From: Parvibaculaceae bacterium
GTDB lineage: Bacteria > Pseudomonadota > Alphaproteobacteria > Parvibaculales > Parvibaculaceae
Direction of reading: 5' to 3'
NCBI GenBank assembly: GCA_029209985.1
Contig: JARGNZ010000002.1
Span: forward strand, 62,001 to 126,000
Length of the DNA: 64,000 nt
In this document: piece after piece, positions 36,467 through 45,150 of the stretch
How the letters are laid out: each line of letters opens with the position of its first letter
How positions within the stretch are numbered: the stretch's first letter is position 1
Notes under the pieces: model-generated
What the model saw: the letters and a program-made list of their open reading frames with translations, nothing else
Databases searched by the model: none
Told to the model about the DNA's origin: nothing
Made by a program: the position numbers and the translations under genes

Positions 36467-37189
36467 TCAATTGCGAAGCGTCAGTCTGTCATCAGATATT
36501 TCAAAGGATGAAAGGCGTCTTAGAAAAGTCATGCCAAGGAGCGAATGATCCAACCCTTCTTTGAGCACAACTGCCCGCACGTCAGGGATGGTAATAGAGC
36601 CAACTTGCACTGCTGCAAGTGTTATAGGCGCACCAAATACGACGCCATTGGCGGTGCTGAATTGGTGCGTGAAGGCGAGGCGCGATCGATCAACGCCCAA
36701 ACGGGACGCATCGAATAGGGTGAGTGAAACAGTTGAGGCACCCGTGTCGACCAAAAACCGGATATGGGACGTTTTGCCAGAACCATTTGTTCTGGATCCC
36801 TCAACAAGCGCATCAACCGAAAAATGACCTAAATGATCTGCTGGTAAACTCACAACGCCGTAAGCTTCGTCATGGGCCACAGTTGGCATCAACTCCCCAC
36901 TGACACGTCGATTGAAGTCTTCGAAATAATCGCGGTAGGAATACCCAATGATGATGACCATCAAAATGGCCAGCCATGTCAGAGCTTGTTTAATGGCCAA
37001 GGTGACGCTGCCACGATAGCCAAACACGCGCCGCCCAGCGATCGCCGCAAGCAAGATCGACAGGTAAATAAAGCGCATAAGATTGTCTGTGGAATCTAAT
37101 GCGCCGGGATAATAGTTGAATAGAAAGAGCAGTAGGACCGTGAGGCCACCAATTACTAACCCTACTATAAGCCATGGATTGTGTCTCAT
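36467..37189 (-). CDS. Membrane-anchored retropepsin-like aspartic protease (TIGR02281/PerP-type)
   Basis: 240 residues from ATG 37189; in-frame codons further upstream lack a ribosome-binding site. Three N-terminal hydrophobic segments (about 8-25, 36-55, 66-83), then a retropepsin fold with F-L-V-D-T-G-A-S-T-V-S as the single catalytic Asp motif and the second flap-and-core strand V-R-A-V-V-L-K-E-G-L. One D-T-G per chain means it should act as a dimer. The Caulobacter polarity protease PerP belongs to this group; whether this protein has a polar target is unknown. Confidence 0.82.
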   Translation of the reverse strand: MRHNPWLIVGLVIGGLTVLLLFLFNYYPGALDSTDNLMRFIYLSILLAAIAGRRVFGYRGSVTLAIKQALTWLAILMVIIIGYSYRDYFEDFNRRVSGELMPTVAHDEAYGVVSLPADHLGHFSVDALVEGSRTNGSGKTSHIRFLVDTGASTVSLTLFDASRLGVDRSRLAFTHQFSTANGVVFGAPITLAAVQVGSITIPDVRAVVLKEGLDHSLLGMTFLRRLSSFEISDDRLTLRN

Positions 37190-37348
37190 AGGTCCAGACT
37201 GTAGTATTGAAAAATTATAGAAACATGAAAAACCGGCGTTGTACCTCATTTTGGAGGCATCTTGCAAAATGTTGGTGACAGTATTATCTACACTATGCCC
37301 TGTGTGTTAGTGCAATACCACACAAATAAAATGCAAATAGGAAGATCT

Positions 37349-38323
37349 GTGACTGGCTCCGACCCAAAAAATAGGACGATAGCCGCCAATGATGCGGCAA
37401 CTGGTGACGACCAGACGGTTGCCACGGCTGCTGATGAAAAAGTAGTTCATTGGCGCAATGCACTCCCGCGCGCGCTGCCAAAAGGGCTGCGGAGCTTGAA
37501 CTTGCCAGAATTCGAGGCGGGCTGGGTTTGGCTGGTTGGGGCAGGGCCGGGCGATCCGGGTCTTTTAACGCTTCATGCGGTCAATGCCATCCAGCAAGCC
37601 GATGTTGTGATTTATGACGCGCTTGTGGGGGAGGAAATTTTAGGCCTAGCTCACGAAGACGCAGAAATGATTTACGCGGGAAAACGGGGCGGGAAACCAA
37701 GCCCGAAACAACGTGATATTTCTGCTCGCCTTGTAGAACACGCGAAACTGGGCAAACGGGTGCTGCGTCTCAAGGGCGGGGACCCTTTTGTTTTTGGGCG
37801 CGGCGGCGAAGAAGCCTTAGCCCTTGTTGAGGCGGGTATACATTTCCGTGTGGTGCCCGGCATCACCGCCGGTATTGGCGGGTTAAGCTACGCCGGTATT
37901 CCAGCCACGCATCGCGATACAAACCATGCGGTGACTTTCGTGACGGGGCATATGGCTGGTGGTAATGTTCCAGAAAACCTTGATTGGACGGCCATCGCAC
38001 AAGGCTCACCAACTGTTGTGGCCTATATGGCTTTGTCCCACTTGCCGCAAATTGCCCAATTGTTTTTAGAGGCTGGGCGTCCCCCCTCACAACCAGTGGC
38101 GCTGGTGCGTAACGCAAGCCTGCCGGATCAAAAGGTTTTGGAAACCACCTTGCGAGACGCCGTCAAAGACGTGGCGAGCAGTGGTTTTACTGCACCGGCA
38201 ATCATTGTGTTTGGCGATGTCGTGCGGATGAGAGCGGGCCTAGATTGGCTGGGCGCATTAGAAGGACGCGCCCTTAATCCCGACCCACTGGGGCACAAAA
38301 ATCAAGACGAAGATACAGCGTAA
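37349..38323 (+). CDS. cobA: Uroporphyrinogen-III C-methyltransferase (SUMT)
   Basis: 324 residues from GTG 37349, chosen because AGGAAG precedes it; ATG 37331 is an alternative. A ~50-residue unstructured N-terminus precedes the methyltransferase: V-G-A-G-P-G-D-P-G-L-L-T (SAM loop), D-A-L-V, G-K-R-G-G-K-P, L-K-G-G-D-P-F-V-F-G-R-G and V-P-G-I-T-A. It makes precorrin-2, the branch point to cobalamin and sirohaem, and there is no CysG-type oxidase domain. Convergent with DUF1289. Active-site residues look intact. Confidence 0.93.
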   Translation: MTGSDPKNRTIAANDAATGDDQTVATAADEKVVHWRNALPRALPKGLRSLNLPEFEAGWVWLVGAGPGDPGLLTLHAVNAIQQADVVIYDALVGEEILGLAHEDAEMIYAGKRGGKPSPKQRDISARLVEHAKLGKRVLRLKGGDPFVFGRGGEEALALVEAGIHFRVVPGITAGIGGLSYAGIPATHRDTNHAVTFVTGHMAGGNVPENLDWTAIAQGSPTVVAYMALSHLPQIAQLFLEAGRPPSQPVALVRNASLPDQKVLETTLRDAVKDVASSGFTAPAIIVFGDVVRMRAGLDWLGALEGRALNPDPLGHKNQDEDTA

Positions 38324-38330
38324 ATCCAGC

Positions 38331-38348
38331 GGGGGCTAAGCGGCCCCC
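38331..38348. terminator. Small GC hairpin between cobA and the DUF1289 gene
   Basis: GGGGGC (38331-38336) and GCCCCC (38343-38348), 6-base loop, between convergent stop codons. No T-run on either strand, so weak. Confidence 0.35.
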
Positions 38349-38351
38349 AGC

Positions 38352-38570
38352 TTATGGGTGGCGTCCGGCCAGTTTGATTTTGTTCGCTTCAAGGCGAGCG
38401 GGCAAGGCGCTCATAATGTCTTTGCGTTCTGTGTCGGAGTAGCCAGACCAGCCAGCAATTTCCTTTAACGTACGCCCACAGCCCACGCAATTATTGGTCA
38501 TACCACTAACCCCACATTTGCTCACGCAGGGGCTTTCGATCGTTAAATGGGGAGCGAGTGTATTTGTCAT
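38352..38570 (-). CDS. DUF1289 small cysteine protein
   Basis: 72 residues with the DUF1289 pattern S-P-C-V-x3-C and N-C-V-G-C-G-R-T-L-x-E-I-A-G-W, four cysteines that could bind zinc or an iron-sulfur cluster. Function unknown in the family. Its start overlaps the stop of the CobS-like gene (ATGA type overlap on the minus strand), so the two are coupled; DUF1289 genes often adjoin cobalamin genes in alphaproteobacteria. Confidence 0.85.
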   Translation of the reverse strand: MTNTLAPHLTIESPCVSKCGVSGMTNNCVGCGRTLKEIAGWSGYSDTERKDIMSALPARLEANKIKLAGRHP

Positions 38571-39466
38571 GCTTTTTCTAATACCATAAAAACAGCGGTA
38601 AGGAAGGCAACTTCACTCACCAGCTCAATTGTGAGCACGTCATAAGGGCGATAGGTGCCACGCGCCGACGTAACCACAAACCCCATAACAATCAAAGCAG
38701 CACACGCAGCCGCAATGGCGAGGGTCGCCAGCAGGGCAGGCAACGTGAGAAAGCAAATCATGCCGGTAAAGATAAGACCTTGTATGACTGTTGCTTCACG
38801 TGGGCGCACATCATGATCGGTATCCACGCCCTCAATGGGGACAAAGTGGCGAAAGAGAAGCCCCGCAATGCCCGCCATGGCTTGGGAGGCAATGAGAGCT
38901 AAGAGCACCATGCCCGGATCGCTGGCCGCCCCAACACCAGCAATAAGCCCAACCTGGACAATCAGCAAAAGAACCAATGCTGTCGCACCAGAAGGCATGG
39001 GAGAATGTGATCGTTCATTCGCAGATCTACGCGCCAGTCGGTTGACGGTTTCAACAAGACCGTCCTCACGTGCGGCCCCTTGGGTGAGGATCATAATGCC
39101 CACAGCCAATGCCGCGCATACAAGCTCCGGCAGATCCGCCGCCGCCAACAGAAGAAAGGCCATGCCGCCGATGAGGCCGATGACAGCCCCCACTAAGGGA
39201 AGGGCGCGGTCGCGTCTCAGGTCGGCCGGTTGGAGAGGGGCAGAGGCAGGGTCGGGAACAGGTTGATCCACTGGCATGCCTGCAAGTTGCGTCCGCGCAC
39301 CCAACACATCTATGAAGTCGGATGAAAGTTCGGTCGGGTTGATGTCGAGCCAATGGTCGCGCGGAGGCAGGACAGGATCGGGTATAACCTTGTTGGACGG
39401 CCAAACCGGATCGCTGAGAGGCGTGCCAGAGGGTTTTTCTTTCTCTGTATTGAAAGATTTAGCCAT
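38567..39466 (-). CDS. CobS (cobalamin synthase)-like membrane protein with altered signature motifs
   Basis: 299 residues from ATG 39466. About five hydrophobic segments and F-I-D-V-L-G-A-R-T-Q-L, L-P-L-V-G-A-V-I-G and G-A-A-R-E-D-G-L-V-E-T clearly place it in the adenosylcobinamide-GDP ribazoletransferase family. The signature H-x-D-G-L-A-D-T-x-D-G reads R133-E-D-G-L-V-E-T-V-N-R, the M-(K/R)-D-S-R-x-G-T motif is replaced by P157-M-P-S-G-A-T, and the C-terminal G-Q-T-G-D is G270-T-Y-R-P-Y-D. A hydrophilic N-terminal extension of about 50 residues is also unusual. Enzymatic activity is doubtful. Divergent from a CobT-like gene. Confidence 0.78.
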   Translation of the reverse strand: MAKSFNTEKEKPSGTPLSDPVWPSNKVIPDPVLPPRDHWLDINPTELSSDFIDVLGARTQLAGMPVDQPVPDPASAPLQPADLRRDRALPLVGAVIGLIGGMAFLLLAAADLPELVCAALAVGIMILTQGAAREDGLVETVNRLARRSANERSHSPMPSGATALVLLLIVQVGLIAGVGAASDPGMVLLALIASQAMAGIAGLLFRHFVPIEGVDTDHDVRPREATVIQGLIFTGMICFLTLPALLATLAIAAACAALIVMGFVVTSARGTYRPYDVLTIELVSEVAFLTAVFMVLEKA

Positions 39467-39740
39467 TTTTTGCCAATCCTTTCTCATGTGCAAGGCGGTT
39501 TGCGCGCTTGCGTCATTTCCTGCCAAAAGATATAGGAGAGCATCAGAGAGAGCCGTGAACGCTCCTGTTCTCTCTTATATGAATATGGCATTCAACATAC
39601 ACCTATTTTCTGCTCATGAATATGACGTAAACACTTGTAAATAACGCTAATCCGCGACCTGCATTTTGCTCAGTGCCTTTTGCGCCGTAACGGTGGCGAT
39701 CGTCAAAATCTACCGCAGACCAAAGACCGAAAGCGATACC

Positions 39741-40724
39741 ATGACCCGCGCAGCCACAGGCCTTCCTTTTGATGACATTCGGAATTTATTGGAGGGCTTG
39801 CCTCATCCAGATACGGACGCGGTGGACCAGCTCAAAGAGCATATCGCAAGCTTGGCAGTGGTGCCGGGCGGTTTAGGTGTGATGGCGCAACACGCCGAAT
39901 GGGTGGCCGCTTGGCAGGGAGATGCAAAACCACAGATTGCACAGCCACTTATTGCTGTTTTTGCGGCAACGCAGGGCATTGCGACCCGTCACCTTCCCCA
40001 AGAGGTGCTCGTTAAAGAAACGCGGACTCAATTGGAGTTGATGGCCGCAGGCGGTGCCCCCGTCAATCAAATCGCTCACGAATGTGGAGCTGGATTGAAA
40101 GTCTTTGATTTGGCGTTGGATATGCCAACGCCTGATATTTGTGAAGAAGACGCATTAGATGAAGCAGCCTGTGCGGCGACCATGGCTTTTGGCATGGAAG
40201 CGATTGCCGGTGGGGCTGATATCTTGTGCGTATCGGATGCTGGTGTGGGCACAGAAGCAACAGCCAGCGCGCTTGCAATGAAGCTTTTTGGTGGGAGTGC
40301 GCAAGAATGGGCAGAAGATCCCGCAGTGCAGGCCGATATTCAAATGGCGATAGAGCGCCACGCAGATACGCCAGAGGATTTGCTGGAAGTTCTCCGCCGG
40401 ATAGCAGGCCGCGATATTGCCGCCATGGCGGGAGCCATTTTGGCTGCCCGGTATCAGCATATTCCTGTGTTGCTTGATGGTTTTGCCAGCACCGTGGCAG
40501 CGGCTTTATTGTTCAAAATCAGCCCGAACACCATTGCCCATTGTATGGCGACTCACAGTGCCCACGCTGCACATGACAAATTATTGGAAAAAATCGGCAA
40601 AAAACCCTTGCTCGGGTGGGGTATTCGCCAAGCTCAGGGCACGGGGGCCGCTCTGGCTATTGGGTTGCTCAAGTCTTCTTTGTCTGCAGTGAGTGGCACA
40701 GCCCGCCGGGATCAACTGTCTTGA
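39741..40724 (+). CDS. CobT-like (nicotinate-nucleotide:DMB phosphoribosyltransferase) protein lacking catalytic Glu
   Basis: 327 residues from ATG 39741. CobT fold signs: P-G-G-L-G near 42-46, I-A-A-M-A-G-A-I-L-A-A-R (226-237) and I-P-V-L-L-D-G-F (241-248). The catalytic glutamate, in R-L-G-E-G-S/T-G-A of known CobT enzymes, aligns with Q299 in R-Q-A-Q-G-T-G-A; the usual A-D-H-G-V strand reads A-T-Q-G-I (76-80); and the S-x-E part of the loop before the last helices reads T271-H-S-A-H. The scaffold is kept but key residues are gone. It faces the CobS-like gene across a 274-base divergent region. Confidence 0.78.
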   Translation: MTRAATGLPFDDIRNLLEGLPHPDTDAVDQLKEHIASLAVVPGGLGVMAQHAEWVAAWQGDAKPQIAQPLIAVFAATQGIATRHLPQEVLVKETRTQLELMAAGGAPVNQIAHECGAGLKVFDLALDMPTPDICEEDALDEAACAATMAFGMEAIAGGADILCVSDAGVGTEATASALAMKLFGGSAQEWAEDPAVQADIQMAIERHADTPEDLLEVLRRIAGRDIAAMAGAILAARYQHIPVLLDGFASTVAAALLFKISPNTIAHCMATHSAHAAHDKLLEKIGKKPLLGWGIRQAQGTGAALAIGLLKSSLSAVSGTARRDQLS

Positions 40725-41033
40725 CGAGGCAGGATTTGGCCCGTTTTGGTTGCTTTCCGTTACGTCTTTCAAGGCTTTTGAAGGCGTTTCGGCTTGCGCT
40801 CTGCGAGGGGATTGCTTTCTAAGCTTGCCAACTGACAGCTTGTCACTATTATCCCCCCAAATAATTTGACGGTGCTTCTGGCTGTGTTTTTTCAAACAGG
40901 CCTGTATGATGCGCCTGAAGACTCAGCACAAGCCGTTGGGGCAGGGGCATTTGCGCCCCGGGGTCTGTGGCTTGCAAAGACAACAAACCGAGTTCAAAGC
41001 TCGAGTATGAGCAAATTGAGAGAGGATGTTCAC
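40725..41033. other. Intergenic region before acyl-CoA dehydrogenase pair 2
   Basis: 309 bases between the CobT-like stop and the ATG at 41034. Open codons extend the ACAD frame upstream to 40866, but the translation there has no ACAD character. I see no terminator or known site; the promoter of pair 2 must lie here. Confidence 0.4.
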
Positions 41034-42227
41034 ATGGATATGAGCTTTTCGCCAGAAGACCTGGCGTTCCGCGACGAAGTTCGCGCGTTCATTGAAGAAA
41101 AATTCCCCCGCGAGATTGCCAATAAGCGTAGTCGTGGTGACATGAGCAAAGAAGACATTCTTGCTTGGCACCGCATTCTGCACGACAAAGGCTGGGTAAC
41201 ACCAAGCTGGCCAAAAGAATATGGCGGCGTTGGCTGGACCATTACACAGCGCTACATCTGGAACGAAGAATGTGCGCGGGCTGAAACCACACCGCTTTTA
41301 CCATTCGGTCTCTCCATGGTTGGGCCTGTGATTTATTCTTTCGGGAACGAAGAGCAAAAAGCCCGCTTCTTGCCGGGCATTCGCTCAGGTGATGATTGGT
41401 GGTGCCAAGGGTATTCTGAGCCCGGTTCTGGCTCTGACCTTGCGTCTTTGCGCACAAAAGCTGAGCGTGTTGGTGACGAATACGTCGTAAACGGCTCAAA
41501 AACGTGGACAACATTGGCTCAATTCGCTGATTGGATGTTCTGTCTTGTGCGCACCGATTCGAGCGTTAAACAACAAGAAGGCATTTCCTTCTTGCTGATC
41601 GACATGAAAACACCCGGCATCACAGTGCGTCCGATCATCACCATGGACGGTGCACACGAAGTGAACGAAGTTTTCTTGGAAGACGTTCGCGTCCCTGCTG
41701 AAAACCTCATCGGTGAAGAAAACAAAGGTTGGACATACGCCAAGTTCTTGCTGGGCAACGAACGCTCAGGCATTGCCGGTGTTGCTCGCTCGAAAAAAGC
41801 TATTGAACGCCTCAAGGTGATCGCAGGTGCTGAGCTTATCGACGGACAGCCTTTGCTGGACGAAGAAGAGTTCTCCCGCAAAATTGCTGAAGTTGAAATT
41901 GACCTTGCAGCTTTGGAAGTAACCGAGCTGCGGACGTTGGCATCTGAAAGTCGCGGGAAGGGCCCTGGCCCAGAATCATCGATTCTCAAAGTGAAGGGAA
42001 CCGAAGTTCAGCAACGCATCACAGAGCTGACAATGGAAGCGGTTGGCAACTATGCCTTCGTATATTCCCCGCACGGTCATGAACAGCCGGGTAACAATTT
42101 TGTACCGGGCCCCGATTATTCTATCGGTGCGTCGCAGAATTACTTTAATATGCGCAAAACATCGATTTATGGCGGTTCGAACGAAATTCAGCACAACATT
42201 ATTGCCAAAATGGTGCTTGGGCTCTAA
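41034..42227 (+). CDS. Acyl-CoA dehydrogenase, long catalytic subunit (pair 2)
   Basis: 397 residues from ATG 41034, which has GAGAGGA 7 bases upstream. Y-S-E-P-G-S-G-S-D-L-A-S (about 128-139), W-T-T-L-A-Q-F-A-D-W (FAD region) and a candidate catalytic Glu, E243, in L-L-G-N-E-R-S. The C-terminus ends in I-Y-G-G-S-N-E-I-Q-H-N-I-I-A, with no Y-E-G-T Glu, so E243 should be the base. Such long subunits form alpha2-beta2 enzymes with a short partner, encoded 108 bases downstream. Substrate likely a branched or ring-bearing acyl-CoA (inference). Confidence 0.9.
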   Translation: MDMSFSPEDLAFRDEVRAFIEEKFPREIANKRSRGDMSKEDILAWHRILHDKGWVTPSWPKEYGGVGWTITQRYIWNEECARAETTPLLPFGLSMVGPVIYSFGNEEQKARFLPGIRSGDDWWCQGYSEPGSGSDLASLRTKAERVGDEYVVNGSKTWTTLAQFADWMFCLVRTDSSVKQQEGISFLLIDMKTPGITVRPIITMDGAHEVNEVFLEDVRVPAENLIGEENKGWTYAKFLLGNERSGIAGVARSKKAIERLKVIAGAELIDGQPLLDEEEFSRKIAEVEIDLAALEVTELRTLASESRGKGPGPESSILKVKGTEVQQRITELTMEAVGNYAFVYSPHGHEQPGNNFVPGPDYSIGASQNYFNMRKTSIYGGSNEIQHNIIAKMVLGL

Positions 42228-42335
42228 CACATACACATAAGCAATTCAGGGAGCTCTCAAGGCTCCGGCTTGTCCACTCCCCAAAAGGGAGTGTGGCCAG
42301 TTTAAGATTTATAGAAAAACAGGGAAGAGAACACG

Positions 42336-43466
42336 ATGGACTTTTCGTTTACCGAGGAGCAAACCTTACTCCGCAATATGGTGCAGGGCTTCCTACAGGA
42401 CAAATACGACTTTGAAACCCGTCGCAAGATTGTATCGAGCGACGAAGGCTGGCGTAAAGATTACTGGCAGGAATGGGCTGAACTCGGCCTTTTGGCAGCT
42501 CCTTTCTCAGAAGAGCAGGGCGGCCTCGGCGGCGGCGCAATCGACACCATGGTCATCATGGAAGAGTTTGGCCGCGCACTCGTTGTTGAGCCTTACATGG
42601 AAACAGTTGTGCTTGCAGGTGGTTTCTTGCGTGAAGGCGCTTCAGAAGCGCAACAAGCTGCACACATTCCAGGTATCGTTGCTGGCGAAAACGTATGGGC
42701 TGTAGCCTATGCGGAGCCACAAGGGCGTTACAATTTGGCTGACTTGGTGACCACCGCTAAGGCGGACGGTGACGGCTTCGTGCTCAACGGCTACAAAGCT
42801 GTTGTGCTTGGCGGCCCATGGGCTGACAAATTGATCGTGACAGCACGGACATCTGGCGGCCAGCGTGACAGCGATGGCGTGTCAGTCTTTATTGTTGATA
42901 AAGGTGCCGCTGGTGTGTCAGCGCGTGACTACCCAACAGTAGACGGACGCCGGGCATCTGAAATCACTTTCGAAAATGTGAAGCTTGGTGCAGACGCACT
43001 GATCGGCGAAGCTGGCAAAGGTTTGCCACTTGTTGAAAAAGTAATCGACCAAGGCATCGGTGCTTTGTGCGCGGAAGCTGTTGGCGGCATGAAAGAGCTG
43101 AACGACGCGACTGTTGAGTATTGCAAAACACGTAAACAGTTCGGCGTACCAATCGGTAAGTTCCAAGTTCTGCAACACCGCATGGTTGATATGTTCATGT
43201 CTTATGAGCAATCCGTTTCTATGACTTATATGGTCAACATGAAAATGGATGAAGGCGATGTGGAACGGACTAAAGCGGCTTCTGGCGCTAAAGTTCAAAT
43301 CGGCAAAGCAGGTCGCTTTGTTGGTCAACAAGCGGTTCAGCTTCATGGTGGCATGGGCATGACAGACGAACTCAACGTCGGTCACTACTTCAAACGCCTG
43401 ACCATGATGGATACGTTGTTCGGTAACGTTGATCATCACCTAAAGCGTTTCACAAACGCTGCCTAA
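42336..43466 (+). CDS. Acyl-CoA dehydrogenase, short subunit lacking a catalytic Glu (pair 2)
   Basis: 376 residues; AGGGAAGAG precedes ATG 42336. ACAD fold: Q-G-G-L-G-G-G-A near 61-68, R-K-Q-F-G-V-P-I-G and L-H-G-G-M-G-M. The isovaleryl-type catalytic Glu position holds G240 (V-I-D-Q-G-I-G), and the C-terminal position (D-T-L-F-G-N) also lacks Glu. The A-E-P-x-G-S motif reads A-E-P-Q-G-R. As in pair 1 it is probably a non-catalytic, cofactor-lending partner. A strong terminator ends the unit. Confidence 0.88.
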   Translation: MDFSFTEEQTLLRNMVQGFLQDKYDFETRRKIVSSDEGWRKDYWQEWAELGLLAAPFSEEQGGLGGGAIDTMVIMEEFGRALVVEPYMETVVLAGGFLREGASEAQQAAHIPGIVAGENVWAVAYAEPQGRYNLADLVTTAKADGDGFVLNGYKAVVLGGPWADKLIVTARTSGGQRDSDGVSVFIVDKGAAGVSARDYPTVDGRRASEITFENVKLGADALIGEAGKGLPLVEKVIDQGIGALCAEAVGGMKELNDATVEYCKTRKQFGVPIGKFQVLQHRMVDMFMSYEQSVSMTYMVNMKMDEGDVERTKAASGAKVQIGKAGRFVGQQAVQLHGGMGMTDELNVGHYFKRLTMMDTLFGNVDHHLKRFTNAA

Positions 43467-43488
43467 GGGCATTACCAATTAAATACGA

Positions 43489-43522
43489 AAAAGGCTGCTC
43501 TTAACCGAGCAGCCTTTTTTTA
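43489..43522 (+). terminator. Rho-independent terminator after acyl-CoA dehydrogenase pair 2
   Basis: Perfect 10-bp stem AAGGCTGCTC (43491-43500) with GAGCAGCCTT (43507-43516), 6-base loop, then a T-run. Confidence 0.9.
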
Positions 43523-43560
43523 TGGGCGCAACTAAATTTATGCCCCACGGGTATGCACAA

Positions 43561-45150
43561 TTATGCAATATCGCGGTGGGTCGGGGTGTCGTGTTGTGTG
43601 ATGGACGTCAAATTTTCTGACATATCAGCACGGCTCATCCGTGTGGGGGGCAGCCAAATTTGTGCAGTGGTTCCTTCACCAAGGGTGCTTTCAATCGTCA
43701 GCTTCCCATCATGCTCGTTGACCAACCCTTTAACGATTGCCAATCCCAAACCTGTGCCTGAGCCAGGTCGCGCAATGCCTTCTGAACCTTGAGAGAAGGT
43801 CTCCAAAATAAGGTGCATTTCATCTGGGGCAATGCCGGGGCCTTGGTCTTGAACAGAGATAAGAAGTCCACCCTCTGCGTCCTGCTCTGCATGGAGGCGG
43901 ACAATGGACTGAGGCGGTGCGAATTTCACCGCGTTGGTGAGCAAGTTGATCAGAATTTGACGTATTGCTCGGCCATCTGCCAAGAGGTCGGGCAGGTTGT
44001 CTTCTATGGTATTTTCCAACTCAACTTTTTGCCCCTGCGCCCGGAGCTCAATGAGATGGATACATTCAGTTCCGATCTCTTTGAGGTTCAAAATATCGGT
44101 AGACAGCTCAAAGCGCCCAGCTTCAATGCGGCTAAGGTCGAGCAGATCATTGATCAATCCGAGCAGCAGTTGACCGCTATGATGGATATCGCCTGAATAT
44201 TGTTTGTAGGAGGGTTGTGTATGTTTGCCAAACAGTTCCAACTCCATAACTTCTGAGAAGCCGATAATGGCATTGAGCGGGGTGCGTAATTCATGGCTCA
44301 TATTGGCGAGGAACAGAGACTTGGCCTTGTTGGCGTCTTCGGCCCGTCTGCGCGACAGCTCAAGCTCAGAAGTTTCATTCGCAAGGGCAACAGCTAAGTC
44401 TTGTTTTTCAATCGCAAGGAATACGGATTGTTGCAGTGAAATATTGACTTGGCGCGCCATGCTATACAAAGCAGGAATGAACAGGGGCACGAGGCACGAC
44501 ATATAGAAGAACATTGGGTCTTCTGCCCGCAACAACATCGCCCATAAGGTGACGATGAGAGGTGTCGTGGACCACCATATAGCCGGCAAGAAGGCGCAGG
44601 CCAAAACAAGGCTTGGTGCAAGAGCAATGGAAATGCCGACCAAGGAGAGGGTGGGTAAGGCGGATTGCGATTGCTGTTGGAACAAGAGAAAAGCACCGCA
44701 CCAACAGACCGTAACAAGAAAGCCGCTGAGGCCAATGTGAGTTGACCATTTGGCGACAATGTGCCGCTCAAGGTTTTGGGTGCTTTGGGTGAAGGCGCGG
44801 AATTGATGCAAAATATACCAATTCAAATTGATCGCAAAAAAGGTGCTGATCGACCAAAGGCCAATTGTAAAAGGGTCTCCTCCTTGCTGTATCAACACGA
44901 AGGAGAATATCGACCATACGAGATGCAGCAGCCCGACAGTTTTGAACTGCAATGCCGCAAACATTTCGATTTGTTTTAAGAGCGCTTGGTCTTGTTGGCG
45001 TTCCGTTATGGTGGGTAAGGGGTCGTCGTGAGGTTGAGAATTTTGGCCCAGAGAGTGAACTAAAAGGCGCATTCTGCCAAATACCGAGGAGGTGTCTGAA
45101 CCCGGTACAGGACCGGTGTTAGACAGCTGTCTCGATTGCTCGCTCGACAT
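43561..45150 (-). CDS. Polytopic sensor histidine kinase with PleC/DivJ/PdhS-type core
   Basis: 529 residues. About six transmembrane helices between residues 75 and 250 (no periplasmic PAS), a coiled coil, then HisKA with H286 in M-S-H-E-L-R-T-P-L-N-A-I-I-G-F-S-E-V-M, and the ATPase domain with N-L-L-T-N-A, D-Q-G-P-G-I and G-S-G-T-G-L-G-L-A. The catalytic core closely resembles the other kinase in this window. No cognate regulator is adjacent, which fits kinases that signal to shared single-domain regulators such as DivK. A short polar tail follows. Confidence 0.88.
   Translation of the reverse strand: MSSEQSRQLSNTGPVPGSDTSSVFGRMRLLVHSLGQNSQPHDDPLPTITERQQDQALLKQIEMFAALQFKTVGLLHLVWSIFSFVLIQQGGDPFTIGLWSISTFFAINLNWYILHQFRAFTQSTQNLERHIVAKWSTHIGLSGFLVTVCWCGAFLLFQQQSQSALPTLSLVGISIALAPSLVLACAFLPAIWWSTTPLIVTLWAMLLRAEDPMFFYMSCLVPLFIPALYSMARQVNISLQQSVFLAIEKQDLAVALANETSELELSRRRAEDANKAKSLFLANMSHELRTPLNAIIGFSEVMELELFGKHTQPSYKQYSGDIHHSGQLLLGLINDLLDLSRIEAGRFELSTDILNLKEIGTECIHLIELRAQGQKVELENTIEDNLPDLLADGRAIRQILINLLTNAVKFAPPQSIVRLHAEQDAEGGLLISVQDQGPGIAPDEMHLILETFSQGSEGIARPGSGTGLGLAIVKGLVNEHDGKLTIESTLGEGTTAQIWLPPTRMSRADMSENLTSITQHDTPTHRDIA

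Noticed and set aside
40866-41033. N-terminal extension of the long acyl-CoA dehydrogenase of pair 2
   Set aside because: The extension shows no ACAD homology, and ATG 41034 has a strong ribosome-binding site.
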